64,000 nucleotides of DNA from Mesonia oceanica. Lineage in GTDB: Bacteria > Bacteroidota > Bacteroidia > Flavobacteriales > Flavobacteriaceae. Positions 28,622-36,008 of this stretch are shown here, piece by piece. The stretch is from positions 62,001-126,000 of the forward strand of contig NZ_CABVMM010000002.1 in assembly GCF_902499555.1 (NCBI RefSeq). The letters are read 5' to 3'. Position 1 is the stretch's first letter, and the number at the start of each line of letters is the position of its first letter. Under the pieces are notes generated by a model. The model ran no database searches, was not told the DNA's origin, and was given only the letters and a program-made list of their open reading frames with translations. The position numbers and the translations under genes are program-made.

Positions 28622-29293
28622 ATGAAATTAAAACACTTAAAAACCCTCCTAAGAAGGAGTAGCCAATTTTTCCTACTCTTTTTTTTATTTTTTTCCTGTG
28701 CCCCTAATTGTTCGCAAGAAGAGCTGAAAATATTTGAAGAGGCCGAAAAGGGTAACTTGCCAGCAGTAAAGCAGTATTTAGAAAATGGAGGTGACTCTAT
28801 TTTGGATTGTCACAATACTGCAGGAGGTAAATTTGGTTCTCGTAAGTGGTTATATATCTCAATATGTAAATCTAATTCTTTAGAGCTCATTGAATATTAT
28901 TTATCAAAAGAGATACCTTTTGAAACTGAAAAAAAAATGTTTTATTATTTTTTAGGGAAAAATAATAAAACATTTTTAAAATACTTCATTGAAAAAAAAC
29001 ATTATCCATTAAAACAACCAAATAATTGTTTCTATATTGGTATGTTATCCTGTTTTAAAATACTCAATGATCTTGATTATAATTTCAATTGGATAGACCC
29101 CGAAGATGGCAATAATATATTAATGAAATATGCAAAATGCCCTGCTACGGAAAATGAAGAAGAGTTAATTGAAATTATAAAATACTTTATAAAAATAGGG
29201 GTGAAAACTGACATTAAAAACAATAATGGGAAAACAGCCTATGATATTGCCGTCAATAAAAGGGTTAAAGAATATTTGAAAGATTACAGGTAA
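28622..29293 (+). CDS. Ankyrin-type lipoprotein 3, candidate immunity protein
   Basis: Third member of the tandem set (223 aa), with a signal ending in FLFFSC, an N-terminal ankyrin phrase close to copy 1 (EEAEKGNLPAVKQYLENGGD) and the shared C-terminal NNNGKTAYDIAVNKRV. It follows copy 2 after four bases. The N-terminal mature part is closer to copy 1 while the signal region is closer to copy 2, which is mosaic. Role inferred as for the other copies. Confidence 0.7.
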   Translation: MKLKHLKTLLRRSSQFFLLFFLFFSCAPNCSQEELKIFEEAEKGNLPAVKQYLENGGDSILDCHNTAGGKFGSRKWLYISICKSNSLELIEYYLSKEIPFETEKKMFYYFLGKNNKTFLKYFIEKKHYPLKQPNNCFYIGMLSCFKILNDLDYNFNWIDPEDGNNILMKYAKCPATENEEELIEIIKYFIKIGVKTDIKNNNGKTAYDIAVNKRVKEYLKDYR

Positions 29294-29297
29294 TTTT

Positions 29298-29577
29298 ATG
29301 AAATTGAAACACTTAAAAACCCTCCTAAGCAGAAGTAGCCAATTTTTACTAGTATTATTTCTTTTTTCTTGTAACTAAAAATTTTTAAGCATTATTGATC
29401 ACGCTAGAAATAACAATTAGGACGAGGTTAAAAAGTATATGGAAAGTAGTAAAAGTGCAACGCAGAGTTGCTATGACTATAAAGGGGATAAATTTAGTTC
29501 ATCAACCTCATTAATAAGTAAATGTATACAATTAAAAAATTAGATTTTTTGAAACTGATATTTAATTATGAAAATAC
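29298..29577 (+). pseudogene. Decayed fourth ankyrin-type lipoprotein copy
   Basis: From the ATG at 29298 the DNA follows copy 2 nearly base for base through the signal peptide, but the frame stops right after the lipobox cysteine (TGT AAC TAA) because of a small deletion. A second in-frame lesion converts a TAT to TAG. Similarity to copy 2 continues to about 29577 and then ends, so the 3' half is missing. A clear recent pseudogene. Confidence 0.85.
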
Positions 29578-29802
29578 AGAGTAAAAGGAAAAATGAATGA
29601 TGCTATTAGGGGTGGAATAATTGGACCTGTTAAAGAAACAAAAAAGAATAGTCGATTCTTTCAACAAATACTACTTGGTGCAAATATTATGGAAGGATGT
29701 AACTAACTAAAATAGGCACTAGACCATTCAAAATTTAACAAAATGGGAATATGAAGATTGGCAAGTATATTTAACAAGAATTGAAGAAAAAATAATAAAA
29801 TA
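29578..29802 (+). other. Gene debris between the ankyrin array and the patatin unit
   Basis: This stretch has a short open frame (29592-29705, MNDAIRGGIIGPVKET...) that is probably not a gene. Bases 29671-29702 are an exact 32-base copy of 30314-30345, the 3' end of the 180-aa gene downstream. It therefore seems to hold remains of an earlier copy of that unit and otherwise nothing recognisable. Confidence 0.6.
29671..29702 (+). repeat. 32-base direct repeat of the 3' end of the 180-aa gene
   Basis: Exact match to 30314-30345, including the terminal stop codon TAA. The two copies are 643 bases apart in direct orientation and read in different frames, so the left copy is a remnant rather than a functional end. 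Confidence 0.8.
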
Positions 29803-30345
29803 ATGAAGTTTGAAGTTTACGATTATAGTTGGGAAAAATTAAGATATCTAAAAAACGATATTAATCAAAATATTTTAGGAATTTCTCCAAAATATATTAA
29901 ATGGAATTTCAACAATCAAAATTTTATAATTAACACTAAAGATCCATCGGCGAATTTTGTGTTGATAGGTGAAGACTATTTAATATTACAATACAGAGAA
30001 AAAAGCGAAGAATATCCCTATCCTCGCAATATGGTAATCTATAATTTTAATGCAGTTGTGGAGCATGTCGTAGAAGTTCCATTCTTAAAAACTCCTGAAG
30101 TAGCTTTTAACCACCAAAACTTGCAAGCCAGTTTTGATGGTTTTATGCGTTTAGATAGAAAAGATGATACTTCCCCTTATGAAATACTAATAGACAATCA
30201 ACGCCATGTACTGGTTAGCCTATATGATGAAAAGCATGGGGATTCATTTGATGATCGTGCAGGAAAGCCCCACGAGTTACAAGCCCTAAATGTAGAAACC
30301 GGAAAGTTTCACCCTACTTGGTGCAAATATTATGGAAGGATGTAA
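29803..30345 (+). CDS. Unknown 180-aa protein encoded just before the patatin
   Basis: The protein is soluble, beta-rich and has no signal peptide or membrane helix. Phrases such as YPYPRNMVIYNF and FDDRAGKPHELQALN are distinctive, but I do not recognise the family. The stop codon lies 23 bases before the preferred start of the patatin gene, so the two form an operon. By position it could be an adaptor, chaperone or cytoplasmic immunity protein for the lipase. The nearby 32-base copy of its 3' end shows that this unit has been duplicated. Confidence 0.6.
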   Translation: MKFEVYDYSWEKLRYLKNDINQNILGISPKYIKWNFNNQNFIINTKDPSANFVLIGEDYLILQYREKSEEYPYPRNMVIYNFNAVVEHVVEVPFLKTPEVAFNHQNLQASFDGFMRLDRKDDTSPYEILIDNQRHVLVSLYDEKHGDSFDDRAGKPHELQALNVETGKFHPTWCKYYGRM

Positions 30346-30368
30346 GTAATCGATATCAATTAAAAATC

Positions 30369-31586
30369 ATGAACAAAAATTTTTTAGAAGGTCCAGAGAT
30401 TACCCAATTGGTAAAACAGGCCCGTCAACTAAGAGAAAGCAAAAAGCAATTTTCAGATATTTATGATGAGGATGGTAACCAATATATAGATTTGGTACAA
30501 GAAGGCGGTGGTGTTTTGGGCATTGCTTTAGTAGGTTACACTTATATTTTAGAACAAGCTGGAATACGATTTTTTAGTTTAGCAGGAACTTCTGCAGGTG
30601 CTATTAATACCCTATTTATGGCCGGAATTTCAAATATAGGAGATCCCGTTGCCGTTAAAATCCTGAATATTTTAAGTAATCAAAATCTATTTGATTTTGT
30701 AGATGGCCCACGAGGTATTAAACGTCTTATTCAACGAAAAGTAGATGGCAAAGGCGGACTTATACCTGGATTATTATGGAATAGTTTATCTATTTACTTT
30801 CAGTTAAAAAGAAATTTAGGACTAAATCCCGGTAAGAATTTTGAAAACTGGATGGGAAACCATCTAGCCAAAGAAGGTATTCATACTTATGGAGACTTAA
30901 AGAAAAGAAGAAAAAAGTTACCTGTATTATATCATCGCTTTCAAAAGGAAATTACACCCGCACAATTAGCCGTTGTAACTTCAGAAGTAACCACGCATAC
31001 CAAAGTAGATTTTCCGAGAATGGGTAAACTATACTGGGAAAACCTAGAAGAAATCTGTCCTGCTAAATTTGCTAGGGCTTCTATGGCCGTACCTTATTTT
31101 TTCTACCCTTATGTAGTAAAAAATATTCCTAACCAAGGAAAAGAAAATCAAGAAAATTGGATAAAATATGCCGGATACAGCGGTGATGTTCCCCCGGAAG
31201 TAAAATTTGTAGATGGCGGATTATTGTCTAATTTTCCTATTAATATTTTTCACGAAAAAAAAATACCTTCAAGACCTACATTTGGGGTTAGACTAAGTGT
31301 TTATAGAAAAAATTATAGTCAAGCAAACGGGTTTTTTAGTTTTGGAGGGGCTATGATTAGTACCATGAGACAAATTTATGATTACGATTTTATCCTTAGA
31401 AATCCTGATTATAAAAATCTAATTTGTCATATCGATGCAGATGATGAATTTAATTGGTTAAATTTTAATATGGAATTTAGTAGACAAAAAGAATTGTTTT
31501 TATTGGGAGCAAAAAAAGGACTGGAATTCCTTGAAAAATTCAATTGGGAAGAATACAAAAAAATAAGATCACAATTAATTAAATAA
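30369..31586 (+). CDS. Patatin-like phospholipase
   Basis: The 405-aa protein has the full patatin set: oxyanion loop EGGGVLGIAL (residues ~45-54), nucleophile elbow GTSAG with Ser75, and the dyad aspartate in FVDGGLLSNFP (Asp282). This predicts a Ser-Asp lipid acyl hydrolase acting on membrane phospholipids. I chose the ATG at 30369 (MNKNFLEG) rather than an upstream GTG at 30318 because it clears the preceding gene. No signal peptide is present. Patatins are known both as housekeeping lipases and as interbacterial effectors; here, among other cell-wall- and membrane-active enzymes and fibre genes, an effector role is inferred. Confidence 0.85.
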   Translation: MNKNFLEGPEITQLVKQARQLRESKKQFSDIYDEDGNQYIDLVQEGGGVLGIALVGYTYILEQAGIRFFSLAGTSAGAINTLFMAGISNIGDPVAVKILNILSNQNLFDFVDGPRGIKRLIQRKVDGKGGLIPGLLWNSLSIYFQLKRNLGLNPGKNFENWMGNHLAKEGIHTYGDLKKRRKKLPVLYHRFQKEITPAQLAVVTSEVTTHTKVDFPRMGKLYWENLEEICPAKFARASMAVPYFFYPYVVKNIPNQGKENQENWIKYAGYSGDVPPEVKFVDGGLLSNFPINIFHEKKIPSRPTFGVRLSVYRKNYSQANGFFSFGGAMISTMRQIYDYDFILRNPDYKNLICHIDADDEFNWLNFNMEFSRQKELFLLGAKKGLEFLEKFNWEEYKKIRSQLIK

Positions 31587-31612
31587 AATACTTATAACTA
31601 ACAGTAAGTATT
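31587..31612 (+). other. Hairpin after the patatin gene
   Basis: Perfect 8-base arms (AATACTTA and TAAGTATT) separated by ten bases begin right after the patatin stop codon. There is no T-tract, so it is not a standard intrinsic terminator. It may stabilise or process the transcript before the amidase gene. Confidence 0.4.
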
Positions 31613-31665
31613 ACTCTGAAAAATTATTAAATTAGGGGACTCAACCTTTAAAAATTTCATAAATT

Positions 31666-32259
31666 ATGCTTGTCTTATTAGATAATGGTCACGGGGGGCT
31701 CATTAATGGGGTTTATCAAACTCCCGGAAAAAGAAAAGATTGGGGGGAAAGCGGAATCATATATGAAGGGGAGTTTAATCGTTCTATTGTTAATGGATTA
31801 ATTGAAAAACTTACCCAATTAGGAATTAATTATGTGAATATAGCACCAGAATATAGAGACGTAAGTTTATCTACCCGAGTAAATAGAGCAAATAATTATA
31901 GTGGAGAAGATTGTTTTTACCTAAGCATACATTCCAATGCTGGAGGAGGACAAGGTAGCGAGGTATATACTTATTATGGTGAATCTACAAGCGATCAAAT
32001 CGCAACCATTTGGGGAGAAGAGTTTAAAAAAGAATTTCCCAATAAGCCCTTACGTACCGATTATAGTGATGGCGATTTAGATAAAGAAGCAAACTTTTAT
32101 GTCTTAAGGAAAACATGGATGCCAGCTATTTTAACGGAGAATTTTTTTATGGATAATTTTCTGGAATTTTCAGAAATCCTCATGACAGCAGAAGGAAGAC
32201 AAAAAATTATCAACTATCATTTAAATACCATACTCAGAGTAAAAAATGAAATTTTTTAA
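31666..32259 (+). CDS. N-acetylmuramoyl-L-alanine amidase (Amidase_3), no signal peptide
   Basis: The 197-aa protein is an isolated Amidase_3 domain that should cleave the bond between MurNAc and the stem peptide in peptidoglycan. The zinc and catalytic residues are all visible: DNGHGG at the N-terminus, YEGEFN, SIHSNAGGG, and the catalytic glutamate in LTENFFM near the C-terminus. Cellular amidases of this family normally have a signal peptide; this one starts directly with the catalytic domain, as do phage lysins and injected cell-wall effectors. It overlaps or abuts a lipoprotein gene, suggesting an amidase effector with an immunity lipoprotein. A particle-associated lysin is an alternative. 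Confidence 0.85.
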   Translation: MLVLLDNGHGGLINGVYQTPGKRKDWGESGIIYEGEFNRSIVNGLIEKLTQLGINYVNIAPEYRDVSLSTRVNRANNYSGEDCFYLSIHSNAGGGQGSEVYTYYGESTSDQIATIWGEEFKKEFPNKPLRTDYSDGDLDKEANFYVLRKTWMPAILTENFFMDNFLEFSEILMTAEGRQKIINYHLNTILRVKNEIF

Positions 32260-32269
32260 ACCAAATAAA

Positions 32270-32734
32270 ATGATGAAGAAACTAAAACTCTTTTATGTAG
32301 TCATCTTAGCAAGCCTATTATCAATTTCTTGTGAAAGCATAAAAACCGCAGCTTTCGATCAATATTCCTATCAAAAAGCTACAGAAATTAAAGTAGAGTC
32401 CAATCATCTTATAGAAAATGCCACTAATCCTTATGGCAACTATGAAACAGAAGTTGAAGAACTACTTTCTGACTTAGATAAAATCATAGAATACGAAAAA
32501 AATAAACCCTATAATGATGTAAGTTTACAACTATGGCAAATCCTTTCCGATGATGAACGTAACCTATTGGCCGGTTTTTTAAAACGCTGGAAAGAAAAGG
32601 GACAGATGTCAGAGGTTTTCGTAAGCGAAGCGAAATCACAAGTGATGGAAGCTATAGATTTAATAATTCAATATGAAGCCAATAAAAATAAACAATCAAA
32701 AGAACAATTAATAAGTTTAATAAATAACTACTAG
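32270..32734 (+). CDS. Small lipoprotein, candidate immunity partner of the amidase
   Basis: I place the start at the ATGATG at 32270 rather than an ATG at 32246, because it gives a clean signal (KKLKLFYVVILASLL) ending in the lipobox LLSISC, and because the earlier start overlaps the amidase gene. The mature protein (~130 aa) is helical and acidic with no recognised domain. The gene begins 10 bases after the amidase stop. Lipidated periplasmic proteins next to murein amidases often block the enzyme's access, so immunity is inferred. Confidence 0.65.
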   Translation: MMKKLKLFYVVILASLLSISCESIKTAAFDQYSYQKATEIKVESNHLIENATNPYGNYETEVEELLSDLDKIIEYEKNKPYNDVSLQLWQILSDDERNLLAGFLKRWKEKGQMSEVFVSEAKSQVMEAIDLIIQYEANKNKQSKEQLISLINNY

Positions 32735-32737
32735 GCT

Positions 32738-33061
32738 ATGGACTTTGACGAAATATTAAAACAACTGAAGGAAAACTTACTAAAATTAGTGAATGACGAA
32801 TATGAAGATTTTAAAGGTTCTGGAGAAAAAGTTGTCAATGACTTTTTAAATAATTCAAAACAAAAATTAGAAAAGTGGACTAATTTGTTAGCCAATGAAA
32901 TGATTACCCTCGAAGAATACGAATGGTTATTAAAAAGCCAAAAAGATCTTTTTGAAATGAATGCTTTATATACTGCCGGTATTTCTAAAATAAAGCTTGA
33001 AAGATTTAAAAATAAATCCATCAAGACCATTGTAGATGTAGTTACAAGAATAGTTTTATAG
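32738..33061 (+). CDS. Small helical protein of unknown function
   Basis: This 107-aa soluble, highly charged, fully helical protein has no signal peptide and no recognised domain. It starts three bases after the lipoprotein stop and is the last gene before a strong terminator, whose stem begins inside its stop codon. It probably belongs to the amidase-lipoprotein unit, perhaps as a chaperone or accessory protein. The opposite strand also carries a 99-codon open frame here, which I treat as a shadow. Confidence 0.55.
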   Translation: MDFDEILKQLKENLLKLVNDEYEDFKGSGEKVVNDFLNNSKQKLEKWTNLLANEMITLEEYEWLLKSQKDLFEMNALYTAGISKIKLERFKNKSIKTIVDVVTRIVL

Positions 33062-33095
33062 GAAAAGTTTATATCTTATAAACTTTTCCTTTTTT
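33061..33095 (+). terminator. Strong intrinsic terminator closing the plus-strand cluster
   Basis: A perfect 13-base stem (33061-33073 with 33077-33089) with a three-base loop is followed by six T. It overlaps the last base of the preceding stop codon. On the opposite strand the A-rich side would also give a U-tract of sorts, so it may separate the two convergent clusters. Confidence 0.9.
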
Positions 33096-33117
33096 AAGAT
33101 TAATAAATCATCCTAAC

Positions 33118-33219
33118 TCATGATTCAACAAAAATGGGAGCCGGAACTATCCAGCTTAAAAAAGCGATAATAGCAATACCAATAATAATAACGATGACTG
33201 CAAACTTTCGAAAACTCAT
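33118..33219 (-). CDS. 33-aa single-helix membrane peptide
   Basis: A short reading frame from ATG at 33219 to TGA at 33118 encodes MSFRKFAVIV followed by a hydrophobic Ile/Ala/Phe helix and a short WIVPAPIFVES end. It lies 11 bases after the stop of the next upstream minus-strand gene, in the same orientation, so co-transcription is likely. Basic N-terminus plus one ~20-residue helix is typical of real small membrane proteins. The short length keeps confidence moderate. Confidence 0.5.
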   Translation of the reverse strand: MSFRKFAVIVIIIGIAIIAFLSWIVPAPIFVES

Positions 33220-33230
33220 TTCTCTGATCT

Positions 33231-33623
33231 TTATCTAATACTATACTTGCTTAACTTCTTGTAAAAACTTATTTTAAAATCAAAAAAGCTTTTATCGGTG
33301 TTTATAAATTCTACCCTTTTCTTTTCGTGATGATTAGCTAAGCCCAAATCATACATTCCATAACTGTATTCCAAAACTTTCTTTAATTCTTGTTCATACT
33401 TACAAAGACTGGCGAAGGCCAAGGTGTTTTTGCGTCTTACTTGTTGTAAATTGTACGCGGTTTCTGAATCTTGAATGATCTTTTTATGGATAAGCTGAAG
33501 GTAATCTAGCTCTTGATGGTTTTCTTCCAGTTTTGTTAACCAATGTCGCAGTGCCATTAAATCTTTCTTTATGCACAAAGTTTTTGTTTCGCTTATTTTT
33601 TCAAGATTCGAATTCAAGAGCAT
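33231..33623 (-). CDS. Small helical protein, paralogue of its neighbour (a)
   Basis: The 130-aa protein is soluble and helical. It shares a pattern with the adjacent upstream gene product: a hydrophobic-aromatic ALRHWLTKLEENHQELDYL segment against ELEHWVSHLIFIQKEINYL in the neighbour, at the same position. The two are eight bases apart and likely arose by tandem duplication. Family not recognised. The operon context (GreA-like protein, glutamate dehydrogenase) suggests a stress or starvation role, but nothing shows this directly. Confidence 0.6.
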   Translation of the reverse strand: MLLNSNLEKISETKTLCIKKDLMALRHWLTKLEENHQELDYLQLIHKKIIQDSETAYNLQQVRRKNTLAFASLCKYEQELKKVLEYSYGMYDLGLANHHEKKRVEFINTDKSFFDFKISFYKKLSKYSIR

Positions 33624-33631
33624 ATCATGAG

Positions 33632-34018
33632 TTAGGTTATTAAATTAAATAGATTTTCTTTTATTTCACGATACTCAGAAATAAACCGGAAGTACTTACT
33701 TCGATAAATTTCGTGATGATGTATAAAAAGCCGATCGCACTCCATATCGTCACATTCGTTAAGTAGGTCTCGGCTTTTACTATACTTATCTAAGGTTGAG
33801 ATAAGTTGCTGATTTTGAATATTTTTTCTGTCGAGTTCTATGGTTAAAAAGTAATATTCTTTTCCTTTATATGCTTTACACAATTTGTGTAAATAGTTGA
33901 TTTCTTTCTGAATAAAAATCAGATGACTTACCCAATGTTCTAATTCATTGGTATTTCTTTTATGCGAAATATTATGTTCGTCATCGTGTAAAAAAATGGC
34001 TTGTGATTTATCGTTCAT
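33632..34018 (-). CDS. Small helical protein, paralogue of its neighbour (b)
   Basis: A 128-aa soluble helical protein with many His and charged residues and a C-terminal half rich in aromatic residues (YRSKYFRFISEYREIKENL). It is related to the downstream neighbour by the shared HW...L....E..YL motif. It starts two bases after the stop of the GreA-like gene, so the three are one unit. No recognised domain. Confidence 0.6.
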   Translation of the reverse strand: MNDKSQAIFLHDDEHNISHKRNTNELEHWVSHLIFIQKEINYLHKLCKAYKGKEYYFLTIELDRKNIQNQQLISTLDKYSKSRDLLNECDDMECDRLFIHHHEIYRSKYFRFISEYREIKENLFNLIT

Positions 34019-34020
34019 AA

Positions 34021-34446
34021 TTATATGGGAATATCTATTTTATGGGCTTCTATATCTTGTTTTACTTTCTGAATCACATAGGAAGCAGTAGTTTCATTGG
34101 TAAAAGCTAGCGCTACGATATCCCCTTCCGAATAGCCGATTAAAGCTACAGGAAGGGGGCTAAGTACAGATAATTTTTGATTTCGGAGGTCTTCCTCCAT
34201 AGGAATCACTATTTGCAAGGGCATCGTAGAGGAATTGGAAATGGACTTAATGATTAATTTACTGTTTAACCTTACAATATCCGCAGGCATCTCTTCTTCA
34301 TCTACAATAATGGAATCTTCCAGTTTGAGGGCAAGCTTTTCTAAAGCCATTTTATGGGCTAAGGTATGGTCATATCCAGAGATGTTAAGCAGTCTCTTCA
34401 TATAGACATATTCCTTTTTTTCTATGATGTGGCTACCGTATTTCAT
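34021..34446 (-). CDS. GreA/Rnk-like transcription factor
   Basis: The 141-aa protein has the C-terminal FKBP-like fold of the GreA/GreB/Rnk family: MPADIVRLNSKL, then PLQIVIPMEED, KLSVLSPLPVALIGYSEGD. The N-terminal part is short and lacks the long coiled coil of true GreA, as in Rnk-type proteins, which bind RNA polymerase near the secondary channel. It sits 11 bases downstream of glutamate dehydrogenase on the same strand. A role in adjusting transcription under stress is likely from the family. Confidence 0.75.
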   Translation of the reverse strand: MKYGSHIIEKKEYVYMKRLLNISGYDHTLAHKMALEKLALKLEDSIIVDEEEMPADIVRLNSKLIIKSISNSSTMPLQIVIPMEEDLRNQKLSVLSPLPVALIGYSEGDIVALAFTNETTASYVIQKVKQDIEAHKIDIPI

Positions 34447-34457
34447 AAGATTTGTTT

Positions 34458-35759
34458 TTATGGGAAAAGGCCTCTTTGGATATAGGCTTTTTCTATTCTT
34501 TTAATAGCAATACAATAAGCGGCTTTCCGCATATCGATACCTTCCTTTTGTGCGTAATGAAAAACACTATTAAAGGATTCTTCTAATTTTAGATCTAGCT
34601 TTTTTAAGGTATCTTCTAACTGCCAAATCTCTCCATTTTTGTTTTGGAGCCATTCAAAATAACTAGCTATCACTCCGCCGGAATTACAAAGGATATCAGG
34701 AATAATCGTAACGTTATTCTTCAATAGAATTTTCTCGGCATTATTGTTAATGGGACCATTAGCACCTTCAGCTATAAGTTTAGCCTGAATGTTAGAGGCG
34801 TTTTCTTCTGTAATTTGATTGCCTAATGCTGCTGGAATGATGATATCACAATCAAGCTGAAAAAAATGAGCGTCATCTATCATTTCGGCTCTTGGAAAGC
34901 CTCCAATACGTTTATCATTGATGTTTACATAGTCGTTTAACGAAGAAACATCTATACCTTGCGAATTATATAAAGTAGCAGAAGCATCTTGCACGCCTAC
35001 TAAAACCGCTCCTTCTTTTTCTAAGAAGTTAGCTGCCCAATAGCCTACATTCCCAAAACCTTGAACTATAAATGTTTTGTTGAGTAAAGATTGGTTTTGT
35101 TTTTTTAAATACTTTTTAATACTTAAAAATACGCCATAGCCTGTTGCACGATCTCTGCCTTCAAGTCCACCGATGCCGTCTGGTTTTCCCGTCACCACGT
35201 GTTGGTTGACAGATCTTTTAGCCGGTAAACGCGTACTCATAAACGTATCTGCCATCCAGGCCATAGTTTGACTATTGGTATTTACATCTGGCGCAGGAAT
35301 ATCATGATCGGGTCCAATATTATCTCCTAAAGCATAGGTAAACCGTCTCGTAATTCTTTCTAATTCGGTAATAGAATAGTTGGAAGGATCTAATTGAATA
35401 CCTCCTTTACCACCACCAAAGGGCAGCCCTGCTAAAGAAGTTTTCCAAGTCATCCACATGGCCAAAGCCCGTGCGGCATCAATATCTACCGTAGGGTGAT
35501 ATCGCAACCCTCCTTTGTAAGGACCCAAAGCATTATTGTGTTGCACACGATATCCCGTAAAAACCTCTACGGTGCCATCATCCATTTTCACAGGAAAATG
35601 AATGACGATTTCGTTATTGGTGATTTTTAAAATTTTTTGAATATCAAGATGTAAATTAATGTATTGAGCCGCATCGGTAAATTGCTCCAATACATTTTCC
35701 ATCATTCCCTGAGAAACTTTTACTCCGGGTTTTTTATCGTTTATGAAGGTTGTATTCAT
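34458..35759 (-). CDS. gdhA: Glutamate dehydrogenase
   Basis: The 433-aa length and motifs fit hexameric Glu/Leu/Phe/Val dehydrogenases of the glutamate type, which interconvert glutamate and 2-oxoglutarate plus ammonium. Visible are the N-terminal dimerisation region with GPYKGGLRYHPTV, the catalytic-lysine segment LAGLPFGGGKGGI, the APDVNTNSQTMAW block, the RATGYGV segment and the dinucleotide loop VQGFGNVG. The following acidic residue (VGVQDAS) suggests NAD preference. It is preceded by a 38-aa cysteine-rich ORF and a probable sigma-54 promoter, which would link it to the adjacent NtrC-type regulator and to nitrogen status. Confidence 0.95.
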   Translation of the reverse strand: MNTTFINDKKPGVKVSQGMMENVLEQFTDAAQYINLHLDIQKILKITNNEIVIHFPVKMDDGTVEVFTGYRVQHNNALGPYKGGLRYHPTVDIDAARALAMWMTWKTSLAGLPFGGGKGGIQLDPSNYSITELERITRRFTYALGDNIGPDHDIPAPDVNTNSQTMAWMADTFMSTRLPAKRSVNQHVVTGKPDGIGGLEGRDRATGYGVFLSIKKYLKKQNQSLLNKTFIVQGFGNVGYWAANFLEKEGAVLVGVQDASATLYNSQGIDVSSLNDYVNINDKRIGGFPRAEMIDDAHFFQLDCDIIIPAALGNQITEENASNIQAKLIAEGANGPINNNAEKILLKNNVTIIPDILCNSGGVIASYFEWLQNKNGEIWQLEDTLKKLDLKLEESFNSVFHYAQKEGIDMRKAAYCIAIKRIEKAYIQRGLFP

Positions 35760-35777
35760 GATTTTTCACTTAAATAA

Positions 35778-35894
35778 TTAGGCGTTTTTAGAAAAATATT
35801 CATCACAAGACAAAACTTGATCTTTATGAAGGGTAAGCACACAGTAGGCTTTATGCTTACAGTTTTTACAAATAGAGTGAATAGGGTTGATCAT
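35778..35894 (-). CDS. 38-aa cysteine-rich small protein
   Basis: A complete reading frame (ATG at 35894, TAA at 35778) encodes MINPIHSICKNCKHKAYCVL and ends SCDEYFSKNA. The cysteines follow C-x2-C-x5-C and then a fourth Cys eleven residues on, a spacing fit for zinc or an iron-sulfur cluster. It ends 18 bases before the gdhA start on the same strand and begins just after a perfect inverted repeat, so it is probably the first gene of the gdhA transcript. I know similar tiny four-cysteine proteins only as uncharacterised families. Confidence 0.65.
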   Translation of the reverse strand: MINPIHSICKNCKHKAYCVLTLHKDQVLSCDEYFSKNA

Positions 35895-35917
35895 AGTACA
35901 TTTAATTTTGATGTACT
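35895..35917 (-). promoter_or_regulatory. Inverted repeat at the start of the 38-aa gene
   Basis: Perfect 7-base arms AGTACAT (35895-35901) and ATGTACT (35911-35917) with a nine-base spacer lie directly upstream of the ATG. The repeat could be an operator or a leader hairpin controlling translation start. Confidence 0.5.
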
Positions 35918-35919
35918 AA

Positions 35920-35938
35920 AGTCAATGCCTATACCAAA
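35920..35938 (-). promoter_or_regulatory. Probable sigma-54 (-24/-12) promoter for the gdhA unit
   Basis: Read on the minus strand the sequence is TTGGTATAGGCATTGAC. This fits the sigma-54 consensus TTGGCACG-N4-TTGC with exact spacing: GG at -24 and TTG at -12, with A in place of the final C. It lies about 30 bases upstream of the 38-aa gene, with dyads about 40-85 bases further upstream and an NtrC-type activator gene next door. Confidence 0.5.
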
Positions 35939-35969
35939 AAAAATGAATAGAAATAGGGGAGGTTTGAAT

Positions 35970-36008
35970 TACTGAAATACAGTATGTTACGACTTAAGAA
36001 GTATTTCA
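35970..36008. promoter_or_regulatory. Overlapping dyads, candidate activator binding sites
   Basis: TACTG-AAATA-CAGTA (35970-35984) is a perfect palindrome with 5-base arms. A second perfect repeat, TGAAATAC (35973-35980) and GTATTTCA (36001-36008), overlaps it. Their location upstream of the -24/-12 element is what an upstream activating sequence for the adjacent sigma-54 activator would show. Confidence 0.45.

Noticed and set aside
32731..33030. 99-aa minus-strand reading frame opposite the 107-aa gene
   Set aside because: It is antisense to a gene that fits the operon spacing; it has no start context and its composition looks like a shadow.
1..33061. A complete prophage
   Set aside because: No terminase, capsid, portal, integrase or replication genes are seen; only fibre-like and lytic-type proteins are present.
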